Positions 1 through 8,179 of a DNA stretch of 64,000 nt are shown here, one piece after another. This DNA is from CATQHP01 sp965214915 (GTDB taxonomy: Bacteria; Acidobacteriota; Terriglobia; Bryobacterales; UBA6623). Below the pieces are notes generated by a model. That model was not told the DNA's origin. It did no database searches and saw only the letters and a program-made list of their open reading frames with translations. The stretch spans positions 806,001 to 870,000 of the forward strand of contig CBDCCP010000003.1 in the NCBI GenBank assembly GCA_965214915.1, written 5' to 3'. The number at the start of each line of letters is the position of its first letter. The stretch's first letter is position 1. The position numbers and the translations under genes were made by a program.

Positions 1-792
1 CGCCGCCGCAGACGCCAGATGCAGCGTGGTTTCGTTGGAGGCGATATCGTCGAGCGTGACCGACAGCGGAACCGCCCCCGCCAAGCCATCGTCCTGCGGC
101 ACGCGGGCATTGATCTGCCACAGGCCGACGAAACCGGGCGCTAGGCCGCTGAAGAGCACTTCCGCCTCGACGCCGCCGATAAAAGCCTTCGTGACGCCTG
201 TCACCACGGACACCGGATTGCTGCCCGCCGCGGCGCCGTCGGCAACCGGGGGATCCGTCGCGCCCGGGCCGACGCCGTAGAGCACGATGACCTCGCCGCG
301 GGCGGCGGGACTCGCGCTGCTCACCAGTGAGTTGTCCGCGCCGTGCAGGGCAATCGCTTCCCGCTCCGGCGACTGCGGGTTGTGAATGATGCCCGGATCC
401 GCCGCGGCCGCGGTGAGCGTCCCCGCTTGCGCCGCGGCGCCGTCCACCACAAGCTGCACGGGAACCGGCGTCCCCAAGGACACGCCGCTCGGAACCTGAA
501 AGTTGATTTGCCCGGAGCTGACGAAGAGAAGAGGCGCCGCGGTTCCGTCCACGACGAGTTGCACGCCGGCCAGAGCCGCCGGCAAGGGCAGGCCGTCGGC
601 GAGCGTAGTCTCGACCGCGACCGGGCTACCCAGAAAAGCGGAGGCCAGGCTGCCCGGCGCCACCGGATGCTCGGCGCGGAAGCCGGCTGCATTGACCACT
701 GCGACCTGTGCATGGGCTGCAGCCGCGAAAACCGCCAACAACGCCGGCGCAACGACCGCGCGCATGCTTTTCGAGAACAAGGTTGGAGCCAT
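1..792 (-). CDS. TIGR03437-domain secreted protein, cut by the window edge
   Basis: The reading frame is open from an ATG at 790-792 to base 1, so 264 codons are visible and the C-terminus lies outside. Residues 1-30 look like a signal peptide ending near A-H-A-Q. The rest follows the neighbouring gene at 868-2184 almost residue for residue, with FLGSP, LPAALAGVQLVVDGTAAPLLF, QINFQVPSGV and GLWQIN, which is the Solibacter-type C-terminal domain TIGR03437, whose function is unknown. A purine-rich AAGGAA precedes the start. The missing part may hold a P19 domain as in the neighbour, but this cannot be seen. It appears to be the last gene visible in a three-gene minus-strand cluster. Confidence 0.8.
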   Translation of the reverse strand, partial: MAPTLFSKSMRAVVAPALLAVFAAAAHAQVAVVNAAGFRAEHPVAPGSLASAFLGSPVAVETTLADGLPLPAALAGVQLVVDGTAAPLLFVSSGQINFQVPSGVSLGTPVPVQLVVDGAAAQAGTLTAAAADPGIIHNPQSPEREAIALHGADNSLVSSASPAARGEVIVLYGVGPGATDPPVADGAAAGSNPVSVVTGVTKAFIGGVEAEVLFSGLAPGFVGLWQINARVPQDDGLAGAVPLSVTLDDIASNETTLHLASAAA

Positions 793-867
793 CGCCTTAT
801 TAACTTCCTTTCTGCAAAATTGTTGCAAAGTATCGTCTCCGCGGTCGATTCTTCTCCGCTCGAAATT

Positions 868-2184
868 CTAACGCTTCCCGCCGTTCGGCGATGCAGAGGC
901 CGCAGGCTGCGGAGGCGCGTTGGCGATATCCATGAAATTGATTTGCTCGTAGACGAACTCGACGGGCGCGAACAACTCGAGTTCGTAAGCGCTTGTCCAG
1001 TCTCTGTGCAGCGCCAATGCGAACGTGTCCGGCGGGTCGACGAAGAACCTCACCGTATAGGAATCGGTTGGTTCCCCCGGTAGAGCCACGTTCCGCGCGT
1101 AGTGCAGGTTGTCGGTCAAATTGACGTGCGGGACGAGAGTGGCGAAATTGTTCTTGCCTGTCGTTTCGTTGGTGATCTGCGCATAAACGTTCAAATACGC
1201 TACGAAGCCCCCGGGAGGAGCGCCTTCCGGAATATGGGCCGCGTCGCTGCCCCAGTTCGCCCGAGCGGCGATGCGGATATCCGCGAGGGCTTCCGCCAAA
1301 TGGGCCTCATCGGGCAGCGGACCGCCGGGCGCCGCGCCCGCGAAAATCATGACGATGCCGGGAGTGAGTCTTTCCTGGCCCAGAACGAGACCGGGGCCGC
1401 TATGCTGCGGCGCGATCTGCAGTGCAGCCTCGTTGGCGGGGACGTCGTCGAGCGTAACCAGCAGCGGAACCGCTCCCGCCGAGATGCCGTCCCGCGGTAC
1501 GCGGACATTGATCTGCCACAGGCCGACGAAGCCCGGCGCCAGTCCGCTGAAGAGCGTTTCCGCTTCGACGCCGCCGATAAAGGCCCGCGTGACGCCGACG
1601 GGCACGGACACCGGATCGCCGCCCGCCGCGGCGCCGTCGGCAACGGGGGGCTCCGTGGCGCCCGGACCTACGCCATAGAGTACGACGATCTCGCCGCGGG
1701 CGGCGGGACTCGCGCCGGTCACCGGCGAATTGTCCCCGCCGTGCAGCACAACCGCTTCCCCCGTCTGCGGGTTGTGGACGATTCCGGGGGCCGCAGCAGT
1801 CGCCGTGAGCGTCCCGGATTGCGACTCGGCGCCGGCGACGACAAGCCGCACGGGAACCGGCGCCCCCAGAGTAACGCCGCTCGGAACCTGAAAGTTGATC
1901 TGTTCGGCGTTTACAAAGAGAAGGGGCGCCGCGGTGCCGTCCACGACGAGTTGCACGCCGGCCAGAGCCGCCGGTAGGGGCAATCCCTCAGCGAGTGTCG
2001 CTTCGACTGTGATCGGGCTGCCCAGAAAAGCCGTGGCCAAGCTTCCCGGAGCCACCGGGCTGCCGGCGCGGAAGCTGGCCGCATTCACGACCGAAACCTG
2101 AGCATGGGCCGCGGCCGCAAAAACCGCGAACAGCGCCGGCGCCATTGCAATGCGAATGATTTTGAGGGACAAGGTTGCAGCCAT
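868..2184 (-). CDS. TIGR03437 domain fused to a P19-like periplasmic metal-binding domain
   Basis: This 438-residue protein has a signal peptide (residues 1-29, ending AHAQ), a TIGR03437 region (about 30-258) and a C-terminal domain (about 265-422) that resembles the P19/Tp34 iron-transport family and closely matches the next gene upstream (2308-2937). Conserved P19-type features are GGFVAYLNVYAQITNETTG, H353, the HYARN segment with H361, and H393 in the ALHRD motif. The position of the family H-x-E ligand pair reads R304-I-A306, so this copy has probably lost part of the metal site. It would sit in the periplasm or at the cell surface. The domain match is from motif recognition only; the substrate is unknown. 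Confidence 0.75.
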   Translation of the reverse strand: MAATLSLKIIRIAMAPALFAVFAAAAHAQVSVVNAASFRAGSPVAPGSLATAFLGSPITVEATLAEGLPLPAALAGVQLVVDGTAAPLLFVNAEQINFQVPSGVTLGAPVPVRLVVAGAESQSGTLTATAAAPGIVHNPQTGEAVVLHGGDNSPVTGASPAARGEIVVLYGVGPGATEPPVADGAAAGGDPVSVPVGVTRAFIGGVEAETLFSGLAPGFVGLWQINVRVPRDGISAGAVPLLVTLDDVPANEAALQIAPQHSGPGLVLGQERLTPGIVMIFAGAAPGGPLPDEAHLAEALADIRIAARANWGSDAAHIPEGAPPGGFVAYLNVYAQITNETTGKNNFATLVPHVNLTDNLHYARNVALPGEPTDSYTVRFFVDPPDTFALALHRDWTSAYELELFAPVEFVYEQINFMDIANAPPQPAASASPNGGKR

Positions 2185-2307
2185 TGCCTTACCTATTCCT
2201 TGCTGAATCTGAGAGTTTCAGAGGATGCTGCGGAAACCGTCCAAAGGAAGAGACCGCCGGCCAAGCAAACGCGGGCGGCGCAGCCCCGCCCGCATCCGCG
2301 ATGCCTG

Positions 2308-2937
2308 CTACTCTCCGCCTGGAGCCTTGTTCGGAACCTCGAAGGCCGATTTCCGCGGCGGCGCCGTGGCGATATCGAAGAAATCCACGTTCTCGTAGGT
2401 GAATTCCTTTCTGGGGAACAGCCTGTCTCCGTACTCGTTGAGCCAATCCCTGTGCAGCGCCAGCGTATGCTTGTCCGGCGGGCTGACGAAGAACTTCACG
2501 GTGTATAAGTCGGTTTGCTCTCCCGGCAGGGCGATGTTCCGCGCGTAATGGAGGTTGTCGATCAGGTTGAGGTGCGGCGTGAGAGTGGCGAACGTTTCCT
2601 TGCCGGTAGTCTGGTTCGTGACCTGTGCGTAAATGTTCATATAAGCAACGAAGCCCGCAGGCGGAGTGCCTTCCGGAATCAGGGTCTCGTCGGCATTCCA
2701 GTTCGCCCGGGCTTCGATATGGACATCCGTGAGTTCCTCCTCCAAGTGGGCTTGTCTTGGAGTGACCGCGTCGCGCACCGCGCCCTCGAAGATCAGGACG
2801 ATGCCTGGGTAGAACGATTCTTCGCCCAAGACGAGCTCCTGAGCGGCCACGGGCGCCGCCTGCATGAAAAGCATGCCGATCCCCGCCAGCGCCAGCGCGG
2901 CGGCCGGGGCTGATCGGCCTCTTGTTGTGTTCTGCAT
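2308..2937 (-). CDS. P19/Tp34-type periplasmic iron or copper binding protein
   Basis: A 209-residue protein with a signal peptide (residues 1-33, ending PVAAQ). Proteins of the P19/Tp34 family bind iron and copper in the periplasm and usually feed an FTR1-type or ABC uptake system. The likely ligands are H73 and E75 in DVHIEA, H122, H130 in LHYARN and H162 in ALHRD. H122 falls where I recall a methionine in characterised P19. The ATG at 2935-2937 is chosen because AAAGGAA lies about ten bases upstream and the signal peptide begins there; a longer frame exists but is arginine-rich and not credible. It appears to be the first gene of the cluster. No permease is in view. Confidence 0.78.
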   Translation of the reverse strand: MQNTTRGRSAPAAALALAGIGMLFMQAAPVAAQELVLGEESFYPGIVLIFEGAVRDAVTPRQAHLEEELTDVHIEARANWNADETLIPEGTPPAGFVAYMNIYAQVTNQTTGKETFATLTPHLNLIDNLHYARNIALPGEQTDLYTVKFFVSPPDKHTLALHRDWLNEYGDRLFPRKEFTYENVDFFDIATAPPRKSAFEVPNKAPGGE

Positions 2938-3129
2938 TCGAATATTTTTCCTTTCTCGTTTCGATTTCGGCGCAGCTTTGCGCCTTGCGACCCGCGCGGC
3001 AGCGTACGAAAAGACGCCCAGCCGGTTCGTTCTGCGCCGCGCCAAGCGCGGCGGCGAGAATTCTCCAAGCGCCTTTGCCTGCGTGCCTTTTGCAAGTCTC
3101 CTGCAAATATACCCGAATGATTGCATGGG

Positions 3130-3168
3130 TTGCAACAGGAAATGTATTTTTTTGTAATTCTGTTGCAA
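3130..3168 (-). promoter_or_regulatory. Inverted repeat over a possible promoter upstream of the P19 cluster
   Basis: TTGCAACAG at 3130-3138 and its exact inverse CTGTTGCAA at 3160-3168 flank 21 A/T-rich bases. On the minus strand, TTGCAA (3168-3163) and TACATT (3146-3141) sit 16 bases apart, so a weak sigma-70-like promoter may lie inside the repeat. TGTTGCAA also occurs at 821-828 upstream of the gene at 1-792. A repressor operator, perhaps metal-responsive given the genes, is inference. The promoter would leave a 5' leader of about 200 bases. Confidence 0.4.
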
Positions 3169-3336
3169 GTATGTGTTGGAGGGCAGCCGGAGACGCCCCG
3201 TGGGCAGCGGATAGCAAGACGGCGCGGAGCAAGTTTCTCGGCATCCGCCCCGATTCTCTTTGCGGCCGGCGCTGCGCTCCCTGTCGGGGCCGCCTTGCGT
3301 TGAAAATGCCGCGGGCGGTTTTTCACTCCCACCTCT

Positions 3337-3365
3337 ATTCCAATCGAAAGATGAGCCTGAAGAGG
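3337..3365 (+). repeat. Left terminal inverted repeat of the IS remnant
   Basis: This copy contains GATGAGCCTGAAGAGG and is the inverse of the sequence at 4740-4766, with a few mismatches in the middle. It lies about 92 bases outside the transposase stop codon, as expected for an IS end. Confidence 0.6.
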
Positions 3366-3456
3366 AGCGGGGGAACTGTGGGTAGGGGCAGTGTAGCAGA
3401 GGAGACGAGAGGGCCGACAGAGGAGAGCGCGTAAGCGGGGCGCCGTTGCTCCGCGC

Positions 3457-4688
3457 TCACCACGGCAGAGCGAGGTTCTCGCAACTGTGCTGCAAATCGC
3501 ACAAGCGGGTCTGCAGCCGCTCGGCGAAGTCCGTGTCCGAGTACGCTTGAGCCTGCGCTTGCAACTGGGCCAAGGTCACCGCCGCGCGCAGTCCGCGCTG
3601 TTCGGGGGGTAATGCTGCGAGCGCCTCCAACGGTGTGCGCCAGTGCTGGTAGACCTTGCGCAGCTTGCCCTTGCGGTCAGGCCGCAGCACGGCGAAAGCG
3701 CTCGGTCGATGATAGTTCCCGTAGGGGTTGAGCCACTCCCGGTAGAAGGCCTGAATCTGCGCCGTGGCCGCCGAGGGCAGAAAGCGGTAGCCCATCCATT
3801 TGGCGCCACCGAACCGTTCTTCGACTCCACCAGGGCGTTGTCGTTACTGCGCCGCGAGCGTGACTTGGTGAACTCGATGCGCAGTTTCTCCAGCAAGGCT
3901 GCTGTCCTGTGGTTGATGGACTCGCTGCCGTTGTCGGAATGAAAGCCGCGCACGAGGAAAGGGAACTGTTCCAAGAGTTCTGCGAGCGCCGGCGCGAGGG
4001 AGTGCTCGCTGATCCGTTCGACGCAGCCAAGTACTTGCCATTGCGTCACTGCGTCGACCAGGTTGATGGTGTAGGCGCCCTTTGCGCCGTCCTGTTCGGG
4101 CGAATGCACGGTGTCCACGCGCAGGTAGCCCGGACGCCCTGCGGGGCGCGGTTGGCGGCGTTCGCCGATGGCCGTCGGTGTCGCGCGGGTCTTCTCCAGG
4201 CGCAGGCGCCGCCGGCGGTAGAGGCGGCTGCGCCGCAGATTGTACAGGTGGGCCACCGACAGCCGGGCCAAGCGGGCGAACTCGCGCCGCCCGTGGAGGG
4301 CGAACTCACGGCGCAAGATGGCGCAAGTGGCCGGCCCCGACAACTGCCGGTGAGCCTCGTCCACGCGCGCCAACAGCACGATGTCCGCCCGCGTGTAGAG
4401 CGTCGGGAAACGCCGTCGCCGGTAGACTGTCGGGCGCACCGTGCGCTCGCCTAGAAACTGCCCGATCAGCCGCGTCGTCTGGGCCCGGCTCAGCCCGCTC
4501 AACTTCTGCAAGAAGCGCCGCAACAGACCCTTCGCCGCGCGGCCCTGCTCGGCCTAGTGGTGTTTGCATAACACGGCTTCGAACAAGCGATACCGCGCAG
4601 CCCGGCTCTCCGCCCGAAACGCGATGCTTTCACTGCCGGCCAGGAAGGCCTCGATCTGCTCCAAACTCAACCTCTCGACTTGCTGCAT
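3457..4688 (-). pseudogene. DDE integrase-type transposase, broken by a stop and a frameshift
   Basis: Read through its two lesions this is a full transposase of the integrase (rve) superfamily with an N-terminal helix-turn-helix part. The DDE residues are in YLRVDTVHS, FHSDNGSE and NDNALVESKNG. The start ATG is at 4686-4688 (MQQVERLSLEQ). Codon 47 is TAG, between KHH and AEQGRAAKG, at about 4548-4550. A second lesion near 3800-3810 shifts the frame by one base after ESKNGSV, and the true C-terminus (MGYRFLP to ENLALPW) continues in another frame to 3457. IS481-like is my best family guess. A sequencing error could explain one lesion but hardly both. Confidence 0.75.
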
Positions 4689-4739
4689 GGCGACTCCCAT
4701 CGCCCACAGCTTGCCCCGCTCCTACCTGTCCCCCTCCAA

Positions 4740-4799
4740 CCTCTTCAGGCTCATCTTGTGTTGGAATCGGCCCTCCCTTCAGGCTCATCTTGTATTGGA
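4740..4799 (-). repeat. Right-end repeats of the IS remnant (two copies)
   Basis: Two direct copies of CTTCAGGCTCATCTTGT followed by G or A and TTGGA lie at 4743-4765 and 4777-4799, starting 34 bases apart. Both are inverted relative to the left end. A doubled end may be a subterminal transposase-binding site or a relic of a nested or imprecise insertion. Confidence 0.55.
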
Positions 4800-4848
4800 T
4801 AAGACGCCCAACTGTTCTCCGCCGCGGGTTCTATAGAATACGAAGATC

Positions 4849-7017
4849 GTGCGGCGGTCCGAAGCAGCCGATCGATTCCTGCAAGCGGCCGACCGCTGGT
4901 TTCAAGCTTCGCTGCTGTTTCTGCTGCTGAACGGCGCGTTCGGACTTTGGGCGGCCGGGCAAATGGATGCGCTTTCGGGCCTCGCTTTGCTTGCGGCGTT
5001 TGCCTTTCGAGCATGGGGCTTGACGCGCCCCGGCGGACTCAGGCTGCCGCATCGGCTTGCGGCCGCGCTCACGGGTGCGGTCGTGCTGTTCTATCCGCTG
5101 GATTTGTACTTCCTGCAGGGCGGCGACTTCACCGCCTCTACCGTGCGGCTCATGCTGTTGTTTACGGCGCTCAAGGTTTCGATCGCCGAGACGGGGCGCG
5201 ACTATTTCTACTTGGGCATTTTGGCTTTCCTGCACCTGCTGACCGCGGCGATGTTCGCCGGCGGGCCCGGCTACTTCGTCCTGCTGGCGGTTTTTACGGT
5301 CACCGCGATTTTCTGTTACGGCAGCTTTGCGCTGCGCCGCTTCGCGCGCGCCGCCGAGCGTCCGGCGCTGAGCTCGGGCGCGCTGCAAGGCTTTGGCGCC
5401 CTGCGCCGCCTCGGCTCGTTTGCGGTTTTGTTTGCCGGCGGGGCGCTCGTTCTCGGCGCGGCGCTGTTTCCGGTTCTGCCGCGCGCGCCGGCGGACACGC
5501 GCATCCCGCTTTTCGGCAGAAACTACAACACGGGCTTTTCGGACGGCGTCGACCTGGGCCTGACGGGCGCCCTGCAAAACGACTTCACGCCGGTGATGCG
5601 CGTGGAGTCGCTCGACGGGACGCCGGTCGGCAGGCAGTTTTGGCGCGGCGCCGCGCTCAGCTTGTTCGACGGCGTGCGCTGGAGCCGGGCCGCGCAACGT
5701 TCGACCGCCTTGAGCGTCTCGCGCGAAGGATACCGCCCGAACTGGAGGGCGCGCCGCCGGGGCGCCGAATTCCGCCGGCTGCGCTACAGCGTGGTCGTCG
5801 AGCCGATGCCCGTCCGGGCGGTGTTCGTCGCCGGCGTGCCGGATGCGATCCGCGGCGCCTTCCCCCGCTTGTGGAAGACGCCGAGCGAATCGTTGCTGGT
5901 GGAAGGCGCCGCGCCGGGTCAAGATCTGCGATACCAAGTGTCGAGCTGGGTCGCCGACCCCGATACGATCCCTCCGCGGCGCGCCGTCGAGTTGTTCTCC
6001 CGGCAGTTCGTGGAGCGCAACCTGCGCCTGCCGCAGAATCTCGACCCGCGCATCGGCAGGTACGCGCTGCAAGTCGCCGGCGGGCGGACAAACCCGTTGG
6101 AACAGGCCCGCGCGATCGAAGAGCATCTCAAAACCGCGTTCGGCTATACGCTGGAGTTCCCCAGCGAGCAGGCGGGCGATCCGCTGGCGCACTTTCTATT
6201 CGAGCGCCGCGAAGGGCATTGCGAATACTTCGCTTCGGCGATGGCCGTCATGCTGCGCACGCTGGGCATCCCCGCGCGCCTGGTCAACGGATTTGCCGGC
6301 GGCGTCTACAATCCGCTCTCGGGGGTGCGCGTCATCCGCGCCGCCGACGCGCATAGCTGGGTCGAGGCGTACATTCCGCGCTACGGCTGGCTGGAGTTCG
6401 ATCCGACTCCCGCCGCTCCCGATACGTTTGCCGGAACTTGGCTGGCGCAAGCCTGGATGATTTGGGACGCGCTGCAGTCCGTGTGGACGGATTGGGTCAT
6501 CGACTACGACGCCGAGCGCCGGCTGGAGCTTGTCCGAGATATGACGCGAAGCTCGCAGTCCGCGGCGCTTGCGGCGGTCTTATCGGTCGACGCGGTCTTC
6601 CAATGGGCGCGCCGGCTTTGGGAAAGCTTGACGGCCGGCCCCGGCCCGGCGCGTCCGGCGCTTGCTGCGCCCGCCGAGTCGTGGGTTCTCCGGCTGCTTT
6701 GCGCCGCCGTTCTTGCCGCAGCGCTGTGGCTCTGTTTCCGGAAATTCCGATCGGCTGCGGCCCGGCGGCGAGAGCCCGCCGCCGCCAGGCTTTATCGCCG
6801 GGCTGTCCGCGCATTGGCGCGGCGGGGAATCCGCAGACCCGCTTCCCTGACGCCGCAGGAACTTGTCGCGCGGGTTGCGGACCCCCCATTGCGCCGCGCG
6901 ATGCAAGACCTCACCGGCGCCTATCTCGCCGCCCGCTTCGGCGCAGACGGCAATGCGCTGAAAAGACTCAAAAACCTGGTCCGCGCGGTCGAAAACCTGT
7001 GCCGGACGACCGCCTGA
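4849..7017 (+). CDS. TgpA-family transglutaminase-like membrane protein
   Basis: A 722-residue membrane protein with the TgpA/DUF3488 layout. A hydrophobic N-terminal half (about residues 1-215) has several transmembrane segments. A periplasmic transglutaminase-like domain follows with the triad C458 (GHCEYFAS), H502 (AHSWVEAY) and D518 (FDPTP). After it come another hydrophobic segment (about 605-625) and a C-terminal DUF4129-like region. The substrate is unknown; in other bacteria such genes often accompany a MoxR ATPase and a DUF58 protein, neither of which is next to this one. The start is a GTG at 4849 just outside the IS remnant, so the insertion may have separated it from its original promoter and partners. 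Confidence 0.85.
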   Translation: MRRSEAADRFLQAADRWFQASLLFLLLNGAFGLWAAGQMDALSGLALLAAFAFRAWGLTRPGGLRLPHRLAAALTGAVVLFYPLDLYFLQGGDFTASTVRLMLLFTALKVSIAETGRDYFYLGILAFLHLLTAAMFAGGPGYFVLLAVFTVTAIFCYGSFALRRFARAAERPALSSGALQGFGALRRLGSFAVLFAGGALVLGAALFPVLPRAPADTRIPLFGRNYNTGFSDGVDLGLTGALQNDFTPVMRVESLDGTPVGRQFWRGAALSLFDGVRWSRAAQRSTALSVSREGYRPNWRARRRGAEFRRLRYSVVVEPMPVRAVFVAGVPDAIRGAFPRLWKTPSESLLVEGAAPGQDLRYQVSSWVADPDTIPPRRAVELFSRQFVERNLRLPQNLDPRIGRYALQVAGGRTNPLEQARAIEEHLKTAFGYTLEFPSEQAGDPLAHFLFERREGHCEYFASAMAVMLRTLGIPARLVNGFAGGVYNPLSGVRVIRAADAHSWVEAYIPRYGWLEFDPTPAAPDTFAGTWLAQAWMIWDALQSVWTDWVIDYDAERRLELVRDMTRSSQSAALAAVLSVDAVFQWARRLWESLTAGPGPARPALAAPAESWVLRLLCAAVLAAALWLCFRKFRSAAARRREPAAARLYRRAVRALARRGIRRPASLTPQELVARVADPPLRRAMQDLTGAYLAARFGADGNALKRLKNLVRAVENLCRTTA

Positions 7018-7030
7018 TGCGGCCGCGTCC

Positions 7031-8104
7031 CTAACCGTGGCGAATGACCAGCACGTCGCCTTCCTGCACGATATATTGCTTGCCTTCCAACCGCAGGTCG
7101 CCGGCGGCGCGCGCGGCCGCGTACCCTCCGTGCGCGATCAGCGTCTCCCACTGGATGACCTCCGCGCGGATGAACTTTTTGGCGAAGTCGCTGTGAATCG
7201 CTCCGGCGGCCTGGAGGGCGGTCGAGTTCTGCGGCACGGTCCACGCCCGGCACTCCGTCTTGCCGGCCGTCAGGAACGACATCAAGCCGAGCAGGCCGTA
7301 AGAAGCTTTGACGATCCGTTCGCGCCCGGATTCGGCGAGGCCGTAACTGTCGAGATAATCCCTGGCCTCCTCGGCGTCCAACTCGACCAGCTCCGATTCG
7401 ATGCTGCCGCAGACGGCGGTTAGGCTCAGATTCTTGCGGCCGGGAAGCAGTTCCCCGCGGCGCTTGCGCTCGATGGCGGCCAACTGCGAAGCCTGTTCCT
7501 CGCCGACATTCATGACCAGCAACATCGGCTTCTCGGAGAGGAACTGGAATCCCTTCAGGAATTTGGCTTCCTCGGCTGCGAAGTCGACCTCGCGCAGCGG
7601 CTGTTCTTCCTCCAGAGCGTCCTTGCAGCGGAGCAGCAGTTCGCGCTCTCTGGACAACTCGGCGTTCTTGACCCGCTTGATGTCTTTCTCCACGCGCTTC
7701 AGCCGGTTCTCGACAACCTCCAGATCGTTGAGCATCAACTCGGCTTCGATGTTTTCCCAGTCGCGCTGCGGGTCGAGCGAGCCTGCGACATGCATCACCG
7801 TCTCGTCCTCGAATGCGCGCAGCACGTGGGCGAAGGCGTCTGCGTTGCGCAAGTCGGCGATGTAGCTCGGTTCGCGCAGCGCTTCGCGCGAGAGCCCGGG
7901 CATGTCCGCGTATTCGACTACGGCCCGGACCAATTTCGCAGGCTGGAAGATTGCGGCCAGCGCATCGAGTCTCCTGTCGGGAACCTTGGCGCTCCCAAGC
8001 TGCACTTTGGTTGCGCCGATGCGGCCTTCGCCGGCGGCGCCGGTCAGAATCTTGAACAACGAAGTCTTGCCGACCTGAGGCAGTCCGATGACGGCGGTCT
8101 TCAT
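7031..8104 (-). CDS. ychF: YchF/OLA1-type ATPase
   Basis: A 357-residue P-loop protein matching the YchF family, whose members bind ribosomes and hydrolyse ATP rather than GTP. The Walker A motif is GLPQVGKTS, a small departure from the usual GLPNVGKST. The G3 motif reads DMPGL. The G4 region is NVGE in place of NKxD, which fits ATP preference. A coiled-coil insertion lies at about residues 130-200, and the C-terminal TGS-like domain ends AHGGYAAARAAGDLRLEGKQ then YIVQEGDVLVIRHG. Length is normal for the family. It converges with the transglutaminase gene, the stop codons being 13 bases apart, and has no operon partner. Confidence 0.93.
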   Translation of the reverse strand: MKTAVIGLPQVGKTSLFKILTGAAGEGRIGATKVQLGSAKVPDRRLDALAAIFQPAKLVRAVVEYADMPGLSREALREPSYIADLRNADAFAHVLRAFEDETVMHVAGSLDPQRDWENIEAELMLNDLEVVENRLKRVEKDIKRVKNAELSRERELLLRCKDALEEEQPLREVDFAAEEAKFLKGFQFLSEKPMLLVMNVGEEQASQLAAIERKRRGELLPGRKNLSLTAVCGSIESELVELDAEEARDYLDSYGLAESGRERIVKASYGLLGLMSFLTAGKTECRAWTVPQNSTALQAAGAIHSDFAKKFIRAEVIQWETLIAHGGYAAARAAGDLRLEGKQYIVQEGDVLVIRHG

Positions 8105-8179
8105 GCAGCCCTCTATCTTAGCGGCGGCTGCCCGCCAAGCCCGCCGCCGCTCCCGCGCCGACGCCCTATAGTGAATTGA

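Larger units (their letters stand above)
3337..4799 (-). mobile_element. Decayed insertion sequence with an integrase-type transposase
   Basis: The core GATGAGCCTGAAG is found at the left end (within 3337-3365) and inverted twice at the right end, as CTTCAGGCTCATCTTGT at 4743-4759 and 4777-4793. The left and inner right copies extend the match as ATTCCAA...GATGAGCCTGAAGAGG. The element carries one transposase gene that is broken by a stop codon and a frameshift, so it is probably immobile. The two right-end copies leave the true outer boundary uncertain; no target-site duplication was identified. Confidence 0.65.

Noticed and set aside
4306..4569. A separate small gene at the start of the IS
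   Set aside because: The sequence is an out-of-phase reading of the transposase N-terminus.
4831..6192. Long minus-strand open frame opposite the transglutaminase gene
   Set aside because: Its protein is rich in Arg, Gln and Ala with no domain, and it is the mirror of a clearly conserved gene; GC-rich codon use opens such frames.
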